NCBI RefSeq assembly: GCF_013179805.1
Contig: NZ_SRRZ01000081.1
Location: 1-33,442, forward strand
DNA: 33,442 bases
Direction: 5' to 3'
Origin: Microcoleus asticus IPMA8
Lineage (GTDB): Bacteria; Cyanobacteriota; Cyanobacteriia; Cyanobacteriales; Microcoleaceae
The notes beneath the pieces are model-generated. The model was not told the origin of the DNA and did not search any database. It worked only from the letters and a program-made list of their open reading frames with translations. This document shows positions 1 through 8,836 of the stretch, one piece after another; positions within the stretch are counted from its first letter, which is position 1; every line of letters begins with the position of its first letter. The position numbers and the translations under genes are program-made.

Positions 1-592
1 AACAAGTTAAACACAGAGGTACTGGAATCATAATGAATACTCCTATATTTATTGTTTCAAGCACTGCATAGCCCTTAACTGAACCGTATTGATCTTTAAC
101 CCAGATTCCGCAGCCTGGGGGGTCACACAGTATAATTACGCAGAAAACTCTATCTTTAAAGTAATAAATGATGCCTTTAAAAAGTTTAATACCGTTAATA
201 TACGGTATTAAAGTATGATTTATAGCTTTATTGCTGGATAAAAATAAGTAAAAACCGATTGTGACCGTTGAGGGTGCGGAATGTCGGCTCCAAAGTAAAG
301 TAATAAATTATGCCTTTAAAAAGTTTTTTACCGGTTAACCTACGGTATCAAAGTATAATTTATAGCTTTATTGCTAGATAAAAATAACTAAAAACCGATT
401 GTGACCGTTGAAAATGCGGAAGGTGGGCTAGAAACCCGGTTTATCGGACTTACTTCTGCAAGTCCTATTCAGCTCGCCTAACTTCACACTTGTGGCAGCT
501 CCGAAAGTTAAATCTCTCAAAGAATTGGCTGAATATTTCTAGTTTCAGATGGTAAGATAGCGGTGGAATAAACGTCCTGCAAGAGGCCTGCT
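1..592. other. Non-coding leader upstream of prs
   Basis: I find no convincing gene here. The stretch is AT-rich and is dominated by two imperfect copies of a roughly 125-base unit starting near 161 and 300, each carrying a TACCG...CGGTA palindrome (see the repeat entry). From about 430 to the prs start the base composition becomes more balanced. AAGATAG near 553-559 is a weak -10-like sequence, and AGAGG just before the GTG at 593 can serve as the prs ribosome binding site. A leader or promoter role for the repeats is inference. Confidence 0.5.
161..424. repeat. Two imperfect direct repeats, period about 139 bp
   Basis: Copy 1 begins GTAATAAATGATGCC at 161 and copy 2 begins GTAATAAATTATGCC at 300. 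Both continue through a TTTAAAAAGTTT block, a palindrome, a TATAGCTTTATTGCT block and a conserved ACCGATTGTGACCGTTG. Copy 1 contains AATACCGT-6 nt-ACGGTATT, an 8-bp inverted repeat. Copy 2 keeps TACCG...CGGTA although the bases between have changed, so the pairing has been retained. No open frame spans the units. Confidence 0.8.
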
Positions 593-1585
593 GTGATCCG
601 TTCTGCTACTTTACCGCTTTCGCTTCCCGAGCCGCCGGTTTCCGCTCACGACCGTCTCCGGCTGTTCTCCGGTTCTGCTAATGTTCCCCTCGCCCAAGAG
701 GTGGCTCGCTATCTGGGGATCGATTTGGGGCCGATGGTTCGCAAGCGGTTCGCTGATGGGGAACTCTACGTTCAAATTCAAGAATCGATTCGGGGTTGCG
801 ATGTTTACTTGATTCAGCCCACTTGTGGTCCGGTAAACGATCGCCTCATGGAATTGTTAATTATGATCGATGCTTGTCGGCGCGCTTCGGCCAGACAAAT
901 TACTGCCGTCATTCCCTACTACGGATATGCAAGGGCTGACCGCAAAACCGCTGGAAGAGAGTCGATTACTGCGAAGTTGGTGGCTAATTTGATTACTGAA
1001 GCTGGGGCAGGTCGCATTTTGGCGATGGATTTGCACTCGGCTCAGATTCAAGGTTATTTTGACATTCCTTTTGACCACGTTTACGGTTCGCCAGTGCTTT
1101 TGGATTATCTGGCGAGCAAGCAGTTGACGGATATTGTTGTGGTTTCGCCGGATGTTGGCGGAGTTGCTAGGGCGAGAGCTTTTGCCAAAAAACTTGGCGA
1201 TGCTCCCCTGGCAATTATTGACAAGCGCCGCCAAGCTCACAACGTGGCAGAAGTGATGAACCTCATCGGTGATGTGAGCGGCAAAACAGCCGTGTTGGTG
1301 GACGACATGATCGATACTGCCGGCACGATTTCTGAGGGCGCGAGATTGTTGCGCCGCGAGGGTGCGAGGCAGGTTTATGCTTGTGCTACTCATGCGGTGT
1401 TTTCGCCTCCGGCGATCGAGCGTTTGTCTAGCGGGGTCTTGGAAGAGGTAATTGTTACGAATACAATTCCTGTGCTTGAAGAGAACCGTTTTAAGCAGTT
1501 GACAGTGCTTTCGGTAGCGAATTTGCTGGGAGAAACTATTTGGCGGATTCACGAAGATAGTTCTGTTAGCAGTATGTTCCGCTAG
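593..1585 (+). CDS. prs: Ribose-phosphate pyrophosphokinase (PRPP synthase)
   Basis: Makes phosphoribosyl pyrophosphate from ribose-5-phosphate and ATP in the cytosol, feeding purine, pyrimidine, histidine, tryptophan and NAD synthesis. The 330-residue length fits class I bacterial enzymes. Visible motifs are the RADRKT loop (about 114-119), the metal/ATP histidine region DLHSAQIQGYF (146-156), SPDVGG (185-190) and the PRPP-binding loop DDMIDTAGT (237-245). The start is GTG at 593 with AGAGG about nine bases upstream. The N-terminal 20 residues look like the variable extension found in cyanobacterial homologues, so a slightly later start cannot be excluded. It is a stand-alone gene ending at an intrinsic terminator. 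Identity is close to certain. Confidence 0.97.
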   Translation: MIRSATLPLSLPEPPVSAHDRLRLFSGSANVPLAQEVARYLGIDLGPMVRKRFADGELYVQIQESIRGCDVYLIQPTCGPVNDRLMELLIMIDACRRASARQITAVIPYYGYARADRKTAGRESITAKLVANLITEAGAGRILAMDLHSAQIQGYFDIPFDHVYGSPVLLDYLASKQLTDIVVVSPDVGGVARARAFAKKLGDAPLAIIDKRRQAHNVAEVMNLIGDVSGKTAVLVDDMIDTAGTISEGARLLRREGARQVYACATHAVFSPPAIERLSSGVLEEVIVTNTIPVLEENRFKQLTVLSVANLLGETIWRIHEDSSVSSMFR

Positions 1586-1618
1586 ACAGGAAAGGCGCTT
1601 TTTGAATGTTTGTTTTAG

Positions 1619-1653
1619 GGTGCGTTACACTTGGTTAACGCACCATTTTTTTT
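1619..1653 (+). terminator. Rho-independent terminator of prs
   Basis: A 9-bp perfect stem GGTGCGTTA / TAACGCACC (1619-1627 with 1636-1644) has an 8-nt loop and is followed after one A by eight T residues. It lies 34 bases past the prs stop, in the right orientation. Confidence 0.9.
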
Positions 1654-1933
1654 GCGGATAGTGCGATCGTTTCCCGCAAGTAATATCAAGTACCTCGGTA
1701 AAATAGCCATAACACTTGTAGGGGCGGATCTCACGAAGAATGTGTAATTCACATCCAGAATATCTATAAACCCGCCCTCACCGGGCTACAAACCAATTTT
1801 ATTGTCGTTGTGCGATCGCGCTTGGTACCACCGGAACAAGAGATGCTAAAATCCTATCTTGTTGTGTAAAGAACACGACTTTTTTATATTCTAGATAAGT
1901 CTCATTCAAATAAGGAGCCAATAGGCAAAAATC
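1654..1933. other. Intergenic spacer with dispersed repeat motifs
   Basis: No gene is visible. The segment near 1719-1815 (TGTAGGGGCGG..., then CTACAAACCAATTTTATTG with a HIP1 octamer at about 1812) reappears in degenerate form at about 3309-3362, on the other side of the DUF3747 gene, so both look like copies of one dispersed intergenic repeat. AAGGAG at 1912-1917 is the best ribosome binding site for the next gene, although the spacing to ATG 1934 is long. Confidence 0.5.
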
Positions 1934-3271
1934 ATGAAACATTCACTTGTACGAACAGTGGCCGCACTGGCAGGTTCAGCAATTTTAACACTCGGGGCGA
2001 TCGGTTCGGCTAAAGCATTTACTTTTGACGAAACCGAAATTAGCCAAGACCGAGTAATTGTCATCGCCCAACCCCGCCCTTACGGAGGCTACCAATTGCT
2101 AATTTTAGAACAGGTATCTGACAAACGGCAGTGCTGGAGCGAAAGCGGCTCTAATCCCGTGAAAGTTGATCCGTTATTAGTTACTTTTGATTTCACCGGT
2201 ATTTGTGGTCGCGCAACAGACAGTAACGGCTTTTCAATTCGCATGGCAGGCACCGATTTAGCATTAAAATACAGCCTGACCTTGGAAAGTGTTGATGGCA
2301 ATGTTCTATTAATGGGAACTCCGGTAGATTTCCAAGGTGATTCGGTGATTATCGGTCGCACAAACGGCGATGTTAACGACTTTATGAAAATCAGTCTCGA
2401 TCCTGCTTGGCACTTGAGTAAAAGAGCTTACCAAGGCCGGACATTAGGTCACTTTTATTTCACTACCAATCAACCCGCACCGGGAGCAATTGGCAATACC
2501 GGAGGCAATACCGAAGCAATACCGCAGCCATTACCGCAGCCAATACCAATACCAATACCAATACCAATACCAATACCGCAGCCAATACCGCAGCCATTAC
2601 CGCAGCCAACACCGCAGGAAATACCGCAGGAAATACCGCAGGAAATACCAATACCGTAGGCAATACTGGCTTTTCTACAATTCGGAGATAGCTACCGATG
2701 ATATCTACGCTTCCGAAATTAAAGAAGCTGTGGGCTTTAGGTTTGTAGCCCGGTTTTCTCAAAATAATACCTTTCGACCGCAACTTGCTGTTACCAGAGA
2801 GCAATTGGTATCTTTAGTATTGGAATCCTGGAAAGGAATACAAGATGCTAATATCACATTTCCTAGCAATGTTTCTATCCGTCCCTATAGCGACCTTCCT
2901 ATTTCTCGCTGGAGTATCGGAAAAGTTCTATTTGCGCGGGACAACAAGATAGTTAGCGGCTATCAAGATGGAACTTTTAAACCTACGCAGCCCGTCACTC
3001 GCGCTGAATTGATGGCGGTGCGCCGTCGAGCGGCGGAATTTGGTTTGTCGGCGCGGGGAATGCAGCCGAATTTAGTTGCTAAAGAGCCGTCTAAAACTTT
3101 TTCAGACATTCAGAATTATTGGGCTGCTTCTATTATTACTCAAATGTCTTCTTATTGTTCTGTTGCTGCTGCTCTTAACGCAATTGGCGGTTTGCTCCGA
3201 ATGATTCTGCAAAAAGGAATTACGGGGCGGCGGTTACTTTGCGGATACTGAAATGCGTTAAGGCTCAGTAA
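1934..3271 (+). pseudogene. Secreted DUF3747 / S-layer homology protein, frame-disrupted
   Basis: The first open segment (1934-2659) has a Sec signal peptide (residues 1 to about 28, ending SAKA) and a DUF3747-like domain with SESGSNP, FDFTGICGRATDSNG and the late KRAYQGRTLGH motif. A repeat tract follows. An SLH domain then lies in another frame (2690-3190: TFRPQLAVTREQLVSLVLESW, VSGYQDGTFKPTQPVTRAEL, FSDIQNYWAASI). Three single-base insertions restore one reading frame: a G near 2513, a base between 2660 and 2688, and a T in the TTT at 3191-3193. The last gives a normal ending, FAPNDSAKRNYGAAVTLRIL, with stop at 3269-3271. The restored linker is rich in Asn-Thr-Ala-Gly. Intact relatives are outer-envelope proteins. 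The breaks are either real decay or base-calling losses in short homopolymers. Confidence 0.8.
2507..2662 (+). repeat. Low-complexity 6/9-bp repeat tract in the DUF3747-SLH gene
   Basis: Units CCAATA (6 bp) and CCGCAGCCA/CCGCAGGAA (9 bp) are repeated, with a pure CCAATA run near 2539-2575. All three forward frames are open across the tract: one reads Ile-Pro/Gln-Pro repeats, one Asn-Thr/Ala-Ala repeats, and one Gln-Tyr/Arg-Ser repeats. The Asn-Thr frame is the one that joins GNTG-type flanks on both sides, so it is probably the ancestral linker. Confidence 0.85.
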
Positions 3272-3383
3272 TATCGTGTTCGGTCAATTATCCGCAATCA
3301 AGGTATTTGTAGGGAAGGCTTTAGTCTTCATTACAAACCAATCTTATTGTGATAGTTCGATCGGACATGGTATAATTCCTGTT

Positions 3384-4298
3384 TTATTGCTTCTTACTTT
3401 TTCCTTCTTCCTTCTTCTTTCTTCCTTGTGCTGTAGATGGCTTTTTGGGAGTTTTCTGGACGGGGATTGTCTCTGATTCTTGCTGTGCGATGTCGGGAAT
3501 TGATTCGCACAAGTCGTTCAAGGAAAGTTTTTGCTGGGATTCAAGTTCGTTGAGTCGGTTTGATGCTGTTTCTAATATTTGCTTTCCCTGTCGGACTTGA
3601 ATAGTAGTTTTATCTTCGATCGCATCTAACAACACAAAAATCGAGACTGTTTGCCAAATATCTAAATCGTCGCCGATGACATCGCACTTTGACACGATTT
3701 TGCCGTTTTCAGGGACGTGAATTCCTAAGCCGGAAGCTTGAATTAACGGCTGGATTTCTGCTATACTTAAATCTGCAAGGTCGGTAATTTTATGTTCGAG
3801 CGAAACTAAATCGGCTAAATCTGGCAAGTTGACCGATTCGGTCGCTAAAGCATCGAATTTAAAGGTAAGAGTTTGATTCAGCGGATCGGAAATGGCATAA
3901 ATTGATTGAATTTGCGATCGACTAACCGCACCTTTCTCGAAAAAATCTCTGCCTTGCGGGGCGATCGCAATTTGCCCATTTTCCGCCACCTCCAAGCTTT
4001 CCAAACTAACCAGAGTCGCCGCCGCAGTCTTCACAAAAATCTCGTCTAACCCCAGCAAATCCGCCAATTCCTTCAAAGTTGGCGCAGGTTCAAACTCAAC
4101 CCCCGCCCGCAAAATAAACTCTTCCAACACGTTAAACTGGCGCGGTTCGCTAATCGCCACCTCCAGCGGAGTTTGCCGGATTGCGAAGCGGAATTGACGC
4201 GCCGCCAACACTGACAAACCCGGATTTTGTTGCTCAATCTGTTCGGCTAGCGAACTTAAATTCGAGTCAATTGTTTTAGTTGAGGACGCTAGAAACAT
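3384..4298 (-). CDS. Hypothetical winged-helix-like partner of the helicase
   Basis: I do not recognise a named family. The 304-residue protein has an N-terminal alpha-helical segment. Residues about 45-115 look like a winged helix (FNVLEEFILRAGVEFEP, TLKELADLLGLDEIFVK, SLESLEVAENGQIAI). A mixed region follows with IQSIYAISDPL and several LADL repeats. The C-terminal tail (about 280-304) is very lysine-rich. It starts inside the last 23 bases of the helicase gene, and a strong GGAGG (4307-4311) lies eight bases before its ATG, so the two are translationally coupled. Its tail is coded by a purine-rich simple sequence (3384-3440), which may have been added late. A DNA- or protein-binding accessory subunit of the helicase is inference from the fold guess and the coupling. 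Confidence 0.75.
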   Translation of the reverse strand: MFLASSTKTIDSNLSSLAEQIEQQNPGLSVLAARQFRFAIRQTPLEVAISEPRQFNVLEEFILRAGVEFEPAPTLKELADLLGLDEIFVKTAAATLVSLESLEVAENGQIAIAPQGRDFFEKGAVSRSQIQSIYAISDPLNQTLTFKFDALATESVNLPDLADLVSLEHKITDLADLSIAEIQPLIQASGLGIHVPENGKIVSKCDVIGDDLDIWQTVSIFVLLDAIEDKTTIQVRQGKQILETASNRLNELESQQKLSLNDLCESIPDIAQQESETIPVQKTPKKPSTAQGRKKKEEGKSKKQ

Positions 4299-7200
4299 CT
4301 ACAAAACCTCCGCAGTGACGCACCGTTTTTGAAACTTCCTGATACATTTTTCCCACTGTACCTGTTTGTTGGGTAAATAAATCGTGGCAGCCGACAACTA
4401 CCAGCAATTCTTGAGCGCGGGAAAATGCCACATTCACCCGTTCCGGTTCCTTAGCAAATCCAATATCGCCCCTAATATTATTGCACACTGTGCTGACAAT
4501 AATTACAGGTCTTTCCATGCCTTGAAATATGTCAACCGTACCAGTGCGGATGCTCAAAGCTGGGAATCTTTCGCCTTCGATTCTGTCTTTAATTGCATTT
4601 AATTGAGCAGCATAAAAAGTGATAATTCCGATTTCTTTCGGTGGTTCACCGTCGGCAACTTTCGGCCGCCAAGCTGTCTCCATTTGTTCGCACAAACGCT
4701 CGATCGCATCAATCTCCTTAACATTCAACCGCGAAGTACCCTGTTTTTCCTCTTCAAATCCTTGTCCGATGGGCGTTTTCACCCACAGAATGTGATTATT
4801 TTCTTGAATGATTCTACCTGCTAGGTTGTGGGCGCGTTTGGTGTCAGCTTCCTGAATGCCACAGTTGAGTTTTTGCTGGTAAAACTGATTGATCGCGCCC
4901 ATAATTTGTGGGTGCATTCGATACTGAGTTGTCAGCATTTTTTTGATGCTGTCACTGGCATTTTCAAACAAAACTTTGAACAGCGATTCTTTTATGAAGC
5001 TAAGTTCGTCTCCGGTACAGCCGATGTCTTCGGCAATATCGTCGATCGTACTTTGATTAAACATCGGCGGCAATTGCCGGTGATCGCCCACTAATACTAA
5101 CTTTCTGCCTTTCAAAGCGGGAATTAACAACTCTGGGGGAGTGCATTTGCTAACTTCGTCAATGATTACTGCATCAAAGCTGGGAAAGTTTTTAGTAAAA
5201 TCGAAACTAGCAGCTTGCACGCAAGTAATGCCGATCACGTTGGCATTGTCAATATAAATTTGCTTTAAATCGTTGCGGTCTTTTTCTGATGGATTGCGGA
5301 GTTTTTGAATCCAATCTGTAACAAAGGTTTGAGAGCGATTTAGTGCTGTTTCTTCTTGTTCTAATTTTCGTTGCCAAGTTTTGAATAAACGCTTAATTTT
5401 GTTTAAAAAAGCTACGCTGAATAATCCTGTATTCGGAACTTCTGGCTGGTATTGAGTCGGGATAGTTTGCCATGCTGACTCCCACCAATTTCTCTCAACA
5501 AGTAATGCGGATGTCGGTTGCTGCTGTTGCAGTTGAGCGGTAATTTCGCTCAATTCTGTTTGAAGTTCTGCGAGTTTCTGCTGCGAAGTTGAAGCCGCAA
5601 TTTGGAGCGGGGATAAATGCTCGTCAAGACTGTTTTTGAGAGTCTCCAAAACCCCAAAAGGCTCTAAGTCAGCAATGGATTTTTCAAGCTGAACCGTGCT
5701 GGCTTTCCAAGCCTCAACTTGCTTGACAAACTGCTGCGGTTGCTCCCAAATATTGGATTTTTGGGCGAGATATTGTTCGGATAAAATCCGCAATTTTTCA
5801 GGTGCGTTTGGCTGTTGGACAATTGCTTGCAACAAATTAGTAACTTCGCTAATTTTTAAGTTTGCCTCTTGCTGCGCTGTTTCTACCTGAAGTTTAGCAG
5901 CGGATATTTGCTGCTGGTTTAATGTTTGACCGATTTTATCTAATAATTGTTGCTGTTTTATAAGCTGCTGTTCGGTTTCGGTTTTCAGGGGAACCACGCA
6001 CTGACGCGCATTTGCCAAGATACTGTGCAGCAATTCTTTGACTAGGCGATCGAAGGTAGCCTGGATCTGATTTGGCTGCAAGGATTGACTGTAAAATTGT
6101 TGAATGCTACCTAAGAAAGTGCCAGCTTTTTCGATGATAAATTTGCGCTGACTCGGGCTGACTTGGGAGTAGCTGGCGAAGTCTTTGGCTAGTTGCTGCC
6201 ACTGTGTACGATCGCCCGCAGAGAGCACGATCGGCGTTTGACTCAAATTTAGGTGCAGAAACTCGCTAAACCGGAACTGTTGCCCTTGTATGTCCTTAAA
6301 ACCTGCGCTTTCTTCGTGGGATATCGCCTTTTGCAACCGATCCAAATCGGGCAAATTGATTTTGCATTTGGGCGGCACGATCGGCAATTTGAGCGATCGG
6401 GCAATTTTCAGCAATCCTGCGGGCAATTCTACCATATCATCCGTGAGCATTGCGCCCGTTTCCCAGCAAGATTTCACAACTTCATAGAGCCCCGTATCTG
6501 CCGTCTCAATCCACTGTGCAACGGCGACGACAACGGCTGCAATTTCCGCTTTTCGCAGTTCCAAATTCTTAATTTTCTGTTCGAGATTGTGGCGGTGTGT
6601 CTGATTTTGCCGATCGCCCAATTCGAGTTGATTCACAGCCTCAGACATCTGCCGCGACACCCGCAGCGACTCCGCAACCGTTGACATAGCGTGACAAACA
6701 TCATCAGCGCGATCGAATGCTGTCTTAAATTCCGATATTTGCGCTGCTACAGTTTCCTGCAGCCAAACCCCAATCCCAAACGCGCCGCAAGCAGGGCGAT
6801 CGAAACCTATTTGAGTAGCATTGCTAGCGGCAATCCGAACATTTGCCATAAAGTTTTCTACTAAAACATTGCCTTCTGAATAGGGTTTTAGTCGGGGCAT
6901 AAACTCGGCAACTTCTGGAGATTCCCAGTTGACATTAGGCGCATCCAACAGATTTTCTAAACCACTAACTAGAGATTCAATTTCGCTTTTTTCGGTTAAA
7001 ATTAGTTCATAATCTGCTGTTTGCTGGCTGTACTTTTCCTCAATACTTGCTTTACTGTCGTGCAAGTGTTTGAGTTCATTATAAAAATCTTTCTCGGCGG
7101 CACAGTAGGCGGTAAATCGCTCGGATTCTGCCACCAACTGGCGCAAAAATTTGACATTAGTTTGGCGCTGCGAGAGCTTTTGTTCGCAGTCAGTCGCCGT

Positions 7201-8580
7201 ATTTTGCAGCCAAGTACCGATCGCATTTTCCTCTAAAAACGGCTGCCCTTCTTCCTGCACCTTATGAGCTTTTCCCTTCCGCAAAGCCCGAATCGCCGGA
7301 TTGTGAACTAACCGACTCAAAGCATTGTCTACAGCCAAATTTGCTTGGGAAGCAATGAGCGTTTTGCCGCCCTGACGGGCAATTTGATAGCAAATCTCCG
7401 CAATCACAGTCGTTTTGCCCGTTCCCGGCGGGCCTTGAATCAAAATTAAATCCCGCGCCGAAAGCACGGTTTCTACGGCGGCAAGTTGGTCGTCATTAGC
7501 ATTGCGATTTAATAAGTTTTCCCGATCCAATTTAATCAATTTTTCCGGCATTCTCGCCTGAGAAGAGTCGAATAAAAATTCGCTCAAATAGGGATTTTGA
7601 GCGCGACCGTCTGTCAGCATTTTTAAAGCTTTTTTCTTGCGTTCGATCTGACTGATATCGCCCGCCGCTTCAAAATACAAGAATCCTTGTTTGGGCAGTT
7701 GATATCTGCCGCCCGCCATGCGATCGCCTAAATCAACATCTAACTTAATGCGTAATTTACCATGTTCAAAGTCAATTTCGGCGATGCTACCCAATGTCTC
7801 TCCATCGCGGCTGCTTCTGCTTCCGGGCGGCGAATCAAACAGGATAATTTCTTCATTTCTGGCTTTTTTTAGCCTTTCACGAAAGTCGCCCAATTCTAAG
7901 GAATTTTCCTCGTAGCCATCAAGAGTTGCGGAATTACGATCGATTTCAAAAGTGACGATTTTGAAGCCGGAACCGTAATTGTGTCCTCGGAAAGGCACGC
8001 AAAATTGACGCGCTTCCGCGATGCGTTTTTCAACATTTAAAAAAGTATGCCAAACTTTTAGCTGTTCGGTAGTCGGTATGTGTCTGTCGTCCCAAAACGG
8101 CATTTGTTGGACGCGGGCGATCGACTTTACAGGAATTGGCGATCTACTGTTAGCCAAAAGTCGCAACTGAACCGGCAAAGCATACCCATCTTTCCTTCCT
8201 CTGGGAACCGCCACCAAACCAGCATCCAGCAGCTTTAAACCGCCGATTCCGTCTTCACAGCGTACAGTTGCTAACAACCGCAAAGTGCGATCGGCTTTTT
8301 GCAACAATTGGGGTAATTCAAAATCATCTCCATCCGTAGCAAGCAGCAATTCCCAGATTTCTTCTTCAGAAAATCTTTCATTTACCTTTTGGCGGCGCAC
8401 GTAGAACAGATTGTGCGATTTTCCAGCTATCTCCGACATCAGAATTTCCGCACGTTCTCTGCATTCCCAATCGCAATATTTCCCTAAAGCTGCTTCTCCT
8501 TCTATATCCCGAATAAACTTATTAATTGTGCGATCGCCACTAAATTTATATCCCCAATCTTCTGTTACTAAAGATGGCAT
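4276..8580 (-). CDS. UPF1/DNA2-like superfamily 1 helicase with large coiled-coil insert
   Basis: Of its 1434 residues, the first roughly 350 form an unassigned domain. The helicase core then begins: a Q-like NANDDQLAAV, Walker A GPPGTGKT (383-390) and a motif Ia-like LIASQANLAVDNAL. Residues about 450-1120 are a long Gln/Glu/Leu-rich region with strong coiled-coil character splitting the core. Core motifs resume with Walker B AVIIDEVSK (about 1140), VLVGDHRQLPP, TTQYRMHP, IGIITFYAAQ, VDIFQGMERPVII and the arginine finger motif RVNVAFSRAQ (about 1385). This is the AAA_11/AAA_12 arrangement of UPF1-like helicases, which unwind RNA or DNA with ATP. No nuclease or PLD motif was seen. Just upstream of ATG 8580 are TTTTAGA heptads rather than a Shine-Dalgarno site. 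The role is unknown; repair or phage defence is plausible from family and architecture only. Confidence 0.88.
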   Translation of the reverse strand: MPSLVTEDWGYKFSGDRTINKFIRDIEGEAALGKYCDWECRERAEILMSEIAGKSHNLFYVRRQKVNERFSEEEIWELLLATDGDDFELPQLLQKADRTLRLLATVRCEDGIGGLKLLDAGLVAVPRGRKDGYALPVQLRLLANSRSPIPVKSIARVQQMPFWDDRHIPTTEQLKVWHTFLNVEKRIAEARQFCVPFRGHNYGSGFKIVTFEIDRNSATLDGYEENSLELGDFRERLKKARNEEIILFDSPPGSRSSRDGETLGSIAEIDFEHGKLRIKLDVDLGDRMAGGRYQLPKQGFLYFEAAGDISQIERKKKALKMLTDGRAQNPYLSEFLFDSSQARMPEKLIKLDRENLLNRNANDDQLAAVETVLSARDLILIQGPPGTGKTTVIAEICYQIARQGGKTLIASQANLAVDNALSRLVHNPAIRALRKGKAHKVQEEGQPFLEENAIGTWLQNTATDCEQKLSQRQTNVKFLRQLVAESERFTAYCAAEKDFYNELKHLHDSKASIEEKYSQQTADYELILTEKSEIESLVSGLENLLDAPNVNWESPEVAEFMPRLKPYSEGNVLVENFMANVRIAASNATQIGFDRPACGAFGIGVWLQETVAAQISEFKTAFDRADDVCHAMSTVAESLRVSRQMSEAVNQLELGDRQNQTHRHNLEQKIKNLELRKAEIAAVVVAVAQWIETADTGLYEVVKSCWETGAMLTDDMVELPAGLLKIARSLKLPIVPPKCKINLPDLDRLQKAISHEESAGFKDIQGQQFRFSEFLHLNLSQTPIVLSAGDRTQWQQLAKDFASYSQVSPSQRKFIIEKAGTFLGSIQQFYSQSLQPNQIQATFDRLVKELLHSILANARQCVVPLKTETEQQLIKQQQLLDKIGQTLNQQQISAAKLQVETAQQEANLKISEVTNLLQAIVQQPNAPEKLRILSEQYLAQKSNIWEQPQQFVKQVEAWKASTVQLEKSIADLEPFGVLETLKNSLDEHLSPLQIAASTSQQKLAELQTELSEITAQLQQQQPTSALLVERNWWESAWQTIPTQYQPEVPNTGLFSVAFLNKIKRLFKTWQRKLEQEETALNRSQTFVTDWIQKLRNPSEKDRNDLKQIYIDNANVIGITCVQAASFDFTKNFPSFDAVIIDEVSKCTPPELLIPALKGRKLVLVGDHRQLPPMFNQSTIDDIAEDIGCTGDELSFIKESLFKVLFENASDSIKKMLTTQYRMHPQIMGAINQFYQQKLNCGIQEADTKRAHNLAGRIIQENNHILWVKTPIGQGFEEEKQGTSRLNVKEIDAIERLCEQMETAWRPKVADGEPPKEIGIITFYAAQLNAIKDRIEGERFPALSIRTGTVDIFQGMERPVIIVSTVCNNIRGDIGFAKEPERVNVAFSRAQELLVVVGCHDLFTQQTGTVGKMYQEVSKTVRHCGGFVDVSSVLN
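4307..4311 (-). promoter_or_regulatory. Internal Shine-Dalgarno for the helicase partner gene
   Basis: On the minus strand GGAGG lies eight bases before the ATG at 4298 and inside the helicase reading frame. It decides the start of the 304-residue gene and supports coupled translation. Confidence 0.75.
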
Positions 8581-8581
8581 A

Positions 8582-8615
8582 TTTTGATTTTAGATTTTAG
8601 ATTTTAGACTTTAGA
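8582..8615. repeat. TTTTAGA heptad repeats abutting the helicase start
   Basis: Three perfect TTTTAGA units (8588-8608) are flanked by one imperfect unit on each side. Read on the minus strand this is (TCTAAAA)n ending about seven bases before the helicase ATG. It is a short tandemly repeated heptanucleotide of the STRR kind known in filamentous cyanobacteria. Confidence 0.85.
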
Positions 8616-8680
8616 TTGGATTTAAGATTAGCACATCGGAACTTGTACCGACAGAACCGCTAAATCCCCAAAAAGATTAA

Positions 8681-8697
8681 GGTGTGCACTGCACACC
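8681..8697. repeat. Short palindrome GGTGTGC-ACT-GCACACC
   Basis: A perfect 7-bp stem with a 3-nt loop, followed by CTACG. No U-run follows on either strand, so it looks like a dispersed palindromic repeat rather than a standard terminator. Confidence 0.55.
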
Positions 8698-8762
8698 CTA
8701 CGACGATCGCAAATTACCGTACAGCCGACGGGCGATCGAATTAAACAGTTCAGAATTAAAAG

Positions 8763-8836
8763 GGCGAATGATGGGAATTGAACCCACGAATGGTGGTACC
8801 ACAAACCACTGCCTTAACCACTTGGCTACACTCGCC
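8763..8836 (-). tRNA. trnH: tRNA-His (anticodon GTG)
   Basis: The minus strand folds as a complete cloverleaf. The acceptor arm is GCGAGTG paired with CATTCGC, plus the extra G(-1) facing C73 that marks bacterial histidine tRNA and is encoded here. The D arm contains AGCC...GGC. The anticodon stem GTGGT/ACCAC encloses TTGTGGT with anticodon GTG, and the T arm carries GTGGGTTCAATTCCCAT. CCA is not encoded. It sits between the divergent helicase and kinase genes. Confidence 0.95.

Noticed and set aside
2539..2575. CCAATA run as a classical phase-variation (contingency) repeat
   Set aside because: Units are 6 bp, so gain or loss of units keeps the frame. The breaks observed are single-base changes beside the run, not unit changes.
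6253..6684. 143-codon plus-strand open frame opposite the helicase insert
   Set aside because: No ribosome binding site and no family resemblance; it lies wholly inside the helicase coding region on the other strand.
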